From NCBI GenBank assembly GCA_045106735.1, contig JBGCEZ010000072.1, positions 1 through 61,593 of the forward strand: a stretch of DNA of 61,593 bases, given 5' to 3'. The translations under genes and the position numbers were made by a program. The first letter of the stretch is position 1. The number at the start of each line of letters is the position of its first letter. Below the pieces are notes generated by a model. The model ran no database searches, was not told where the DNA came from, and worked only from the letters and a program-made list of their open reading frames with translations. This document shows positions 55,677 through 61,593 of the stretch, one piece after another. The DNA comes from JBGCEZ01 sp045106735. Lineage in GTDB: Bacteria > Planctomycetota > Phycisphaerae > Phycisphaerales > SM1A02.

Positions 55677-55705
55677 GGCCGCCGCGCACCATTGACGCGG
55701 CGGCC
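55677..55705. promoter_or_regulatory. 10-bp inverted repeat in exopolysaccharide leader
   Basis: GGCCGCCGCG-(CACCATTGA)-CGCGGCGGCC, a perfect 10-bp stem with a 9-nt loop. It has no T-run on either strand, so it may be a protein site or an RNA hairpin rather than a simple terminator. Confidence 0.6.
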
Positions 55706-55804
55706 CTCGCGCGCGGTTTGGCGGCCACCACAAGCGCCCGTGCCGAAACGTCGCACGGGTGTCGCCGAATACCATCCCGCGCGCGTTTTCCCCACTGATG
55801 ACGT

Positions 55805-55835
55805 CGTTTTCGGACGTCGGGCGCGTCCGAAAACG
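55805..55835. promoter_or_regulatory. 12-bp inverted repeat with T4/A4 core upstream of Wzz/BY-kinase gene
   Basis: CGTTTTCGGACG-(TCGGGCG)-CGTCCGAAAACG, a perfect 12-bp inverted repeat with a 7-nt spacer, 290 bp before the start codon. The TTTT and AAAA tracts stand out in this GC-rich region. It could be an operator for a dimeric regulator or a transcript hairpin. Confidence 0.6.
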
Positions 55836-56126
55836 CGCGATCGCACGTGGTTCGTGCCGACTGGAACCCCCGTGCCGGTCGTCTCGCGCAGCCCGGCGTT
55901 TCGTGATGTGCACCTTGTAGCGGATCGTCAGTTCAGTGGACGCCCGATATCGCCGACGACCAGATCAGGTCCGCAGGGATGCGGATCAGCAAGGGCCGTG
56001 CGTATGGGCACGGCGCCACCGAGACTGACTGACGACTGGAGCCTTCGTCGTGTTGAATCCGCGATCCAAACGACCGGCCTCGCCGGCACCGCACCGATTC
56101 ACCCGCATGACGACCAGGGGGTCCGC

Positions 56127-58661
56127 ATGACTGACGCACAACGCCATCGCGAACCGGTCCGCTACGAGCTCATTCCCGAGCCGGAGGCGAGCCGCACGGC
56201 TGAATCGACGATCGAAGCCGTCCACCGACGCCTCCGCGGTCGCTACCACATCGTGGTGGCCACGTCGGCGATTCTGGCCGGGTTGATCGCCACCAGCGCG
56301 TGGCGCATGACCAAGCCGGAATTTGAATCCAGCGGCCTCGTCCGCGTGGACCCGATTCCCGCCACCACGCTCCACGATCCCGACACGATCCCGATGCCAT
56401 CGATGATGGCCGCATACGTTGCCGAGCAGGCGATGGTGCTCCGGGGTCGCAGCGTGCTCGAAGAAGCATCCAACGATCCCCTGCTCCGTGCGTCGGGTTG
56501 GCCGACCGGAGACGACGGGATCGCGATGCTCGAGAACGCGATCATCGTGCAGCAGAACGCGGGCCAGAACATCATCTCCGTCGCGGTCCAGGACACCGAT
56601 GCCCAGCGGGCTCGGGTCGCCGTCGACGCGGTGCTGCGTTCGTACCAGGCCCAGGCGTCTGGTCCGGCCGAGCGTGATCGACAGGCCCGCCTTGCGAGCC
56701 TCGAGACCCGCCGCGATGAGTCGATCATCCGAATCTCCACGCTGGAGAGCAATTTGCTCCAGGCCAGTGGCGACATCGGCCCGGAGCTGATTCGTCGGCT
56801 CCACATCGAACGCGTCGAAGAGCTGATCGCCATTGACCGGCGCATCGAAGAGCTTGAAGGCCAGAAGGTCTTCGTCGAGACCGGCAACGATCCGTTGGAC
56901 ATCAACGGGACGAATCGTCCCCGCATCACGACCAACCCGGCCGTCGGCCCGAACTCCGTGCACGCCCTGGAGCAGCAAGAGCTGGAGATCCTGGCCCGCA
57001 TGGACTCGTTGAGCCTGCGGTACGGACCCGAAGCTCCGATCATGCGGGACCTGCAGTCGGAGCTCGAGACCATTCGCATTCGCCTGAACGTGCTGCGGCA
57101 CGCCGGCAATCCCAACTCGTTCGACGCGAACGATGTGTGGATGCCCGCCGGGGCGTACGCCGGGATGACGCAGTGGAGCGGCACGGCCACCGACAATGGC
57201 GGCATGGCGGGAACCGGCGGCACGGAGGCTGCCGACCCGCCGGTCGCCGACCGCATTGCCGGCATCGAAGGACTGATCGCCCGCTACGAGACGCGGCAGA
57301 CCGAACTGCGGGCGGAGATCGCCGACCTGTCCCAGCGGCGCGTCATGATCTCCAGCGTGCAGGACCGCATCGACGACGCCCGCATGCGATTGAGTGAACT
57401 CGATCGCCGCATTGAAATCATCGCCGCATCCGGCGACAGCGACTCGACCGGCGTCATCATCGCCACCTGGGGCGACCTGCCGGTCAAGCCGGTGCGTGAC
57501 CGCCGCATGCAGCTGGCCGTGGCCGGCGTGATCGGCGGCCTGATCATGGGTGCCCTGCTGGTGCTCGCGTTCTCGTCCGTCGCTCCTCGCGTGCGGTACG
57601 CCGACGACCTGGAACACCTGGCCGGCGCTCCGGCCCTGGCCGCGATGCTTCCGGACATGGGTTCGGGCGGCTTCCGCGCCGAGGCCCGCGCCACCCGCGG
57701 CGTCCACCAGCTTCGCAGCATCATCGAACTCGACACCGTTCGACCCGATCGCAACGTGGTGGTGGTGACGAGCTGCGGCCGAGGTGAGGGCCGAACGAGC
57801 GTGGCCATGGCCCTGGGCACCGCCCTCGCGCGGTCCGGTCGTCGGACGCTTCTGATTGACGCCGACATGTCCCGGTCCCGCATGAGCCGCGAGCTCGGTC
57901 TGTCCGACCGTCCCGGCCTCGTCGAGGCACTGGGCGTATCGCCGGAACAGGCTCGGGTGCACGAGACAGGCGAAACGGGCCTTTGGGCCCTGCCGGTCGG
58001 ACTCCGCGGCGGCCTTCGCGAAGAAGTCCTCAGCCGTCCGCGGCTGCAGTGGTTGACCGACGCCCTGCGAGACCGGTTCGACGCGATCGTGGTCGACACC
58101 GGCCCGGTCCTGGCCAGTGCCGAGGGTCCGACCCTCGCGGCCATCGGTGACCGCACGGTGCTGGTCGTCGAACGCGGCATCCGCACCTCGGCCGTCGACT
58201 CGGCCCTCGACCGCCTGCGTCAGGTGTCGGCCCGCGTGGTTGGTTTGGTGCTGAACCGGGCACCCGAAGCCGACTTCCGCGAAATGGAAGTCGGCAGCGA
58301 CTCGGGGACCCAGCGGCGTTCGACCATCGTCGAGACCCGTCCGAGCACGTTCTCCCCTGCGGGGCGAACCAACGTGTCGGGCCAGCTCTCACGCATGGTT
58401 CGAGGCCGCGGGACTCCCGCCGCGTCGACCGCCGCTCCGGCGGAAACCCAAGCCCACGCCTACGCCGGACATCCGCCAGGCCCGTCCGGATACGGCGGCC
58501 ATGATCCCGGGCCCGCGCCGCACGGATCGCACGGATCGCACGGATCGCACGGATCGCACGGGGCCCATGGCTCGCGCCAGATCTTCGTGCAACCGTCGTC
58601 CCACGGCGGAACGCCGGGCAACGTGAACCCCTCGCACCACACTGGCCGGGACAGCGAATAA
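56127..58661 (+). CDS. Wzz-type chain-length protein fused to a degenerate BY-kinase-like domain
   Basis: The product is 844 aa from the ATG at 56127 (AGGGGG 5 nt upstream). Wzz part: membrane helix near residues 41-61, periplasmic domain with coiled coils (VEELIAIDRRIEELEGQ; IAGIEGLIARYETRQTELRAEIADLSQRR), the PxxP-type LPVKPVRDRRMQ, and a second helix at about 465-490. Cytoplasmic part: a P-loop domain with altered motifs. Walker A is SCGRGEGRTS, with Arg556 replacing the Lys of GEGKS. Walker A' LLIDADMSRSR lacks Arg right after DADx. Walker B is IVVDTGPV instead of DTPPV. The tail has few Tyr and a repeated HGS stretch instead of a Tyr cluster. It should set polysaccharide length; kinase activity is doubtful. 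Its stop overlaps the next ATG (TAATG). Confidence 0.9.
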   Translation: MTDAQRHREPVRYELIPEPEASRTAESTIEAVHRRLRGRYHIVVATSAILAGLIATSAWRMTKPEFESSGLVRVDPIPATTLHDPDTIPMPSMMAAYVAEQAMVLRGRSVLEEASNDPLLRASGWPTGDDGIAMLENAIIVQQNAGQNIISVAVQDTDAQRARVAVDAVLRSYQAQASGPAERDRQARLASLETRRDESIIRISTLESNLLQASGDIGPELIRRLHIERVEELIAIDRRIEELEGQKVFVETGNDPLDINGTNRPRITTNPAVGPNSVHALEQQELEILARMDSLSLRYGPEAPIMRDLQSELETIRIRLNVLRHAGNPNSFDANDVWMPAGAYAGMTQWSGTATDNGGMAGTGGTEAADPPVADRIAGIEGLIARYETRQTELRAEIADLSQRRVMISSVQDRIDDARMRLSELDRRIEIIAASGDSDSTGVIIATWGDLPVKPVRDRRMQLAVAGVIGGLIMGALLVLAFSSVAPRVRYADDLEHLAGAPALAAMLPDMGSGGFRAEARATRGVHQLRSIIELDTVRPDRNVVVVTSCGRGEGRTSVAMALGTALARSGRRTLLIDADMSRSRMSRELGLSDRPGLVEALGVSPEQARVHETGETGLWALPVGLRGGLREEVLSRPRLQWLTDALRDRFDAIVVDTGPVLASAEGPTLAAIGDRTVLVVERGIRTSAVDSALDRLRQVSARVVGLVLNRAPEADFREMEVGSDSGTQRRSTIVETRPSTFSPAGRTNVSGQLSRMVRGRGTPAASTAAPAETQAHAYAGHPPGPSGYGGHDPGPAPHGSHGSHGSHGSHGAHGSRQIFVQPSSHGGTPGNVNPSHHTGRDSE
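58521..58561. repeat. 9-bp repeat encoding His-Gly-Ser units
   Basis: Four perfect copies of CACGGATCG (58521-58556) followed by a diverged fifth, coding for (HGS)n in the C-terminal tail of the Wzz/BY-kinase-like protein. Confidence 0.92.
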
Positions 58662-61195
58662 TGCGGGCACAGGACGCCATCGGATTCGGGGCGTTCCCAG
58701 TGCCGGCTTCCGAGCCGCAGCGACTGTGGGGACGCGATCTCATCGAGCTGCACGACCACTTCTGGCGCCAGGCCGGCGTCACGGTGGTTCGTCCGGGATA
58801 TCCCGTCGAGTCATCGACGGGCACCGCACGCCGGCGCACGCGGGCCTACCTGCTGCTCGGCCTGGACGAGCTCGCGGCGTTCAGCCCGGGCGACGCCATG
58901 CGGCGACTGAATGCCGGCCGCGCCCGTTCGATCCTCGTGCAACTGGAAAGCGCGCTGACGCCCGCCTACAGCGAGCGGATCGACAGCGATGACCGCGACG
59001 CCCTCGTCGCCGTCCGTCGTGACTACGGCACTGCCGCGACCACGCCGTCGGTTCTCATGACCCGCGACGAACGTTTGGCTGGCTGGTGGCGACGCTGGGT
59101 GCACCCCGCCCGTCACCCCCGGGCCGCCTCCGCCGTCGACCGTGTCCTGGCCCGCCGCCGGCGTCCGCTGCACGGCAGCGCGCCCGGCGTCCTCCAAGAC
59201 GCCACCGACGCCCACGGCTGCGGGAGCTGGATCGAATCGATGCTCCGCCTGGACGCATCGCTGGCCGAGACCGTCCCCGGCGTTCGCGAACGCGAGCTCG
59301 GCGTCTGGGTGCACGAGAGTGCGCGGATCGGTCCGCACGTGTCCCTGGCCGGTCCGCTCTGGATCGGGGAGCACGTGGTCCTGGATGGCAATACGTCGCT
59401 CGTGGGACCGCAGTTGATCGCCGACGAAGCGGCGCCCATGCCCAACCACGGCGGCAAGCGTTCGGCCCGGGCCAATCGCGATGAGCTGCCCGAGTGGGCC
59501 CAACGCCCTGAGCTTGAGGCGTTCCCCGCGCCCGCGTCGATCGAGACGTCGGATCGCCAGAACGCCGCCCCGCCGGCGGTCCCCAGCGCGGTGCGAACCG
59601 CCGAACGGATTCTCGCCCGGTTGCGCGGCCGACGACTGGAACGGGCCGGCCAATCCGCAGCAGGCTCGCGCCCCGCGATCCAACCGCTGGTTCCCGCCGT
59701 CGAACGCATCGTGACCGAACAACGGATGATCCCGCGTGAGCCGTGGACGGTGCGCGCCTTCAACATCGCCGTCAGCTTCACGGTCCTCGCCGCGATCCTG
59801 CCGCTGTTCCCGCTGATCATGGCGGCGATCTGGCTGGAAGACGGCCGCCCGTTCTTCTTTGGCCATGTTCGCCAGACGCGCGGCGGCCGCAACTTCACCT
59901 GCTGGAAGTTCCGCACGATGTGCCGGGATGCCGAACGGATGAAGACGCAGCTCGCCCTGGAAAACGTGTGCGATGGACCGCAGTTCCACATCGTCGACGA
60001 CCCCCGACTGCTCCGGATCGGCCGCCTGCTTCGCCGATTCCACCTCGACGAGTTGCCGCAGCTCTGGAACGTGCTCCGCGGCGACATGAACCTGGTCGGC
60101 CCGCGGCCAAGTCCGCACGACGAGAATCAGTACTGCCCGGCGTGGCGCGAGGCTCGCCTCAGCGTGAAGCCGGGGCTGACCGGACTCTGGCAGATCCGCC
60201 GGACCCGCGCCCCGATGGCCGACTTCCAAGAGTGGATCCGCTGGGACCTGGAATACGTGACGCGCCGCAGTTGGCGTCTCGACCTCTGGATCATCTTCCG
60301 GACGGCGATGGACATCATTCGCCGCGATGCGAGCGAAGCCGCCCCGGTGAGCCAGATCGCTGGCGATCCCATGGCCACGATGACCGGCTTTGCCCCGCCC
60401 CGGGAACGCCGCTTGCCGGTGACCTCGGTGACGACGTTGGAGCTGAAGTCCAGCGGCCACGCCAGCGAGCGGTCCGTCGATGGCGCGATCCTTCCTTCCA
60501 CCAGCCCCCACCCGACCGACGCGGAGCTGATCCGGGACGCGATCGACGCGGTGATCGACGGCGGCGCGGCAACCGCTCGCCGATTCGAAGATCTCGAGCC
60601 AATGGTGTACGACGACGATCCGGCGGCCGCGGCCGACGCTTCGGAAGTCGAGTCGTCCATCCCACGATCGGCCGCCACGCGACTGGAAGCCATCGGGCTC
60701 GAGGGTCCGGAGGTCGACGCCGACGCCAATGCCGCCGCCGTCCGGCGAGCCGCGGCCCGCTCCCGGGCCGAGGCCATGGCCCGGACAACCCTCATCGACG
60801 AGCAGGAACTCCGGGCCGGAACGGAAATCCGGCAGCGGATCGACGCCGAAATCGCCCGAGGCGCCGTCCCCGCCGCGGGTCCGGACCCGTCGGACACGCC
60901 GGCAACGTCCACCTCGACCGATGAAACCACTTCGGACGCGGCGTCAGGCAGCCCGAACGCACCGGGAATCGAGGCGGAAGCCAAACCGCGGCAGCCGGAA
61001 TCGACCCCCGGGGCCCTGGGCGCCGCCGCCTCGGAAGCCAAGCCATCGGCCGCCGGCGAGGGCATTGCCGACGACGTGAGCCAGTCCGCCATGGACGCCA
61101 TCGCCGAGCCGCGGCCGACGCCGACGCCGGCCCCAACGCCGACTCCGACCCCGGCCGCCAGCCAGGACGACCCAAGCGACCGAAAGGCGGCGTAG
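58661..61195 (+). CDS. Initiating sugar transferase (WbaP type) with N-terminal beta-helix module and acidic tail
   Basis: The product is 844 aa, starting within the stop of the preceding gene (TAATG), so the two are translated together. Residues 1-220 look like a worn nucleotidyltransferase-like domain without a recognisable GxGTR loop. Residues 215-260 hold hexapeptide repeats (VWVHESARIGPHVSLAGPLWIGEHVVLDGN). A membrane hairpin or helix at about 365-390 opens a bacterial sugar transferase domain (to about 560): GRNFTCWKFRTMCRDAE, RRFHLDELPQLWNVLRGDMNLVGPRP, LSVKPGLTGLWQIRRTR, and DLWIIFRTAMDIIRR. It would transfer a sugar phosphate from a nucleotide sugar to undecaprenyl phosphate, the first step of exopolysaccharide repeat synthesis. 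The last 280 residues are Ala/Glu/Asp/Pro-rich low complexity ending in PTPTPAPTPTPTPA. Confidence 0.92.
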   Translation: MRAQDAIGFGAFPVPASEPQRLWGRDLIELHDHFWRQAGVTVVRPGYPVESSTGTARRRTRAYLLLGLDELAAFSPGDAMRRLNAGRARSILVQLESALTPAYSERIDSDDRDALVAVRRDYGTAATTPSVLMTRDERLAGWWRRWVHPARHPRAASAVDRVLARRRRPLHGSAPGVLQDATDAHGCGSWIESMLRLDASLAETVPGVRERELGVWVHESARIGPHVSLAGPLWIGEHVVLDGNTSLVGPQLIADEAAPMPNHGGKRSARANRDELPEWAQRPELEAFPAPASIETSDRQNAAPPAVPSAVRTAERILARLRGRRLERAGQSAAGSRPAIQPLVPAVERIVTEQRMIPREPWTVRAFNIAVSFTVLAAILPLFPLIMAAIWLEDGRPFFFGHVRQTRGGRNFTCWKFRTMCRDAERMKTQLALENVCDGPQFHIVDDPRLLRIGRLLRRFHLDELPQLWNVLRGDMNLVGPRPSPHDENQYCPAWREARLSVKPGLTGLWQIRRTRAPMADFQEWIRWDLEYVTRRSWRLDLWIIFRTAMDIIRRDASEAAPVSQIAGDPMATMTGFAPPRERRLPVTSVTTLELKSSGHASERSVDGAILPSTSPHPTDAELIRDAIDAVIDGGAATARRFEDLEPMVYDDDPAAAADASEVESSIPRSAATRLEAIGLEGPEVDADANAAAVRRAAARSRAEAMARTTLIDEQELRAGTEIRQRIDAEIARGAVPAAGPDPSDTPATSTSTDETTSDAASGSPNAPGIEAEAKPRQPESTPGALGAAASEAKPSAAGEGIADDVSQSAMDAIAEPRPTPTPAPTPTPTPAASQDDPSDRKAA

Positions 61196-61337
61196 GACGC
61201 CCCCGATCTCCATTCGCCGGCCACCAACCGCCGCCGGCAATATCCAGGATGGCCCGCCGTCCTGAAACGAACCGACCGAGGGCCCGAGGAGGACCCTCCG
61301 AACGGCCGCCGGGGTACGCCCCGCGCGGCCGTTTGAC

Positions 61338-61365
61338 TTGACCAGTCGGAGACCGAAGCTATTCT
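61338..61365 (+). promoter_or_regulatory. Sigma-70-like promoter of tRNA-Lys gene
   Basis: TTGACC (61338-61343) is followed after 16 bp by TATTCT (61360-61365). An overlapping TTGACT at 61333 is spaced less well. The tRNA begins 50 bp downstream. Confidence 0.75.
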
Positions 61366-61415
61366 CTGTCCCTTCGCCCACGGACAGGCCCAACGGCCGT
61401 TCGGGCGGGACATCG

Positions 61416-61488
<73 letters not shown>

Positions 61489-61497
61489 CTTTGAGAC

Positions 61498-61527
61498 CGC
61501 CGCATCCCCCTCGGGATGCGGCGTTTT
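61498..61527 (+). terminator. Rho-independent terminator of tRNA-Lys
   Basis: A perfect 11-bp stem (CGCCGCATCCC at 61498-61508 and GGGATGCGGCG at 61513-61523) with a 4-nt loop, followed directly by TTTT. It lies 10 nt after the tRNA. Nothing further is recognised from 61528 to the window end. Confidence 0.93.
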
Positions 61528-61593
61528 CGTGCGCGGAGTGCACGGATCTGGCCTGGTTCCGGCGTGGTTCCCGCGTGGACTTGCCGTGCGCCG

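Larger units (their letters stand above)
55355..56126. other. 772-bp gap upstream of Wzz/BY-kinase gene
   Basis: It holds, in order, a terminator-like hairpin, a 12-bp tandem array, and two long perfect inverted repeats (annotated separately). From 55840 to 56120 it is lower in GC and likely carries the promoter of the downstream pair; no confident hexamers were found. No gene is supported. Confidence 0.65.

Noticed and set aside
52307..55846. Minus-strand open frame of 1179 codons opposite the glycosyltransferase fusion
   Set aside because: It is Arg/Gly/Asp-rich and motif-free, and it crosses both coding and non-coding sequence. The plus-strand genes have clear domains.

Overview
The window is a GC-rich (visibly close to 70 %) bacterial chromosomal segment, densely coded on both strands, with no insertion sequence, prophage, CRISPR array or rRNA. 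The gene content points to Planctomycetota, most likely a Phycisphaerae-like lineage. The indicators are a secreted protein with a GC-type dockerin tail, a DUF1800/DUF1501 pair, a propeller protein with the linker usual in planctomycetal WD40 proteins, an ECF sigma/anti-sigma operon, a SecA with large insertions, and many proteins carrying long Ala/Pro/Asp low-complexity extensions. The taxonomic call is an inference from families.

Layout. 1-7000: an anchored hypothetical protein, an unusual carrier-protein/AMP-ligase fusion, an orphan TonB-like protein, an RluA-type pseudouridine synthase, a lipoprotein and a dockerin-tailed secreted protein. 7037-15091: one giant gene (2684 aa) joining a sigma-70 region 4 helix-turn-helix, one membrane helix, more than 1200 residues of strict four-residue repeat, and a C-terminal beta-propeller. 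15.6-24.9 kb: clpC, a LolD/LolC-E-type ABC pair, nnrE, a divergent HpnB/CrtQ-like glycosyltransferase, a zinc-ribbon membrane protein and a PrxQ/BCP peroxiredoxin. 24.9-29.5 kb: a minus-strand run of ECF sigma factor, anti-sigma-like protein, helical periplasmic-type protein and half of an oligopeptide ABC transporter. 29.8-39.5 kb: a cation/Ca exchanger, dnaB, an HU protein with a His-rich tail, a lipoprotein, secA and a small membrane protein. 40.0-48.9 kb: a copper-type P1B ATPase, the DUF1800/DUF1501 pair, a lipoprotein with two heavy-metal-associated domains, a membrane protein and a secreted 13-repeat ankyrin protein.

49.2-61.2 kb is an exopolysaccharide locus read rightwards: a CelD/BcsL-like acyltransferase carrying a histone-H1-like tail, an Alg14/Alg13 (PssD/PssE)-like split glycosyltransferase, a glycosyltransferase fused to a degenerate nucleotidyltransferase with a left-handed beta-helix, a Wzz-type protein fused to a BY-kinase-like domain with altered nucleotide-binding motifs, and a WbaP-type initiating sugar transferase with its own beta-helix and an acidic tail. 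Flippase, polymerase and export genes are not in the window. It closes with a tRNA-Lys(CTT) that has a recognisable promoter and terminator.

The best candidate for something undescribed is the giant gene at 7037-15091. I read it as a possible membrane-anchored one-component regulator: a sigma-4 DNA-binding head inside the cell, a very long repetitive stalk outside, and a propeller sensor at the far end. The stalk keeps a hydrophobic residue at every fourth position for 93 consecutive tetrads without one phase break. Other points worth a second look are the H1-tail/acyltransferase fusion, the degenerate BY-kinase, the degenerate nucleotidyltransferase fusions, the double-HMA lipoprotein, and short tandem-repeat arrays with different units in many intergenic gaps.
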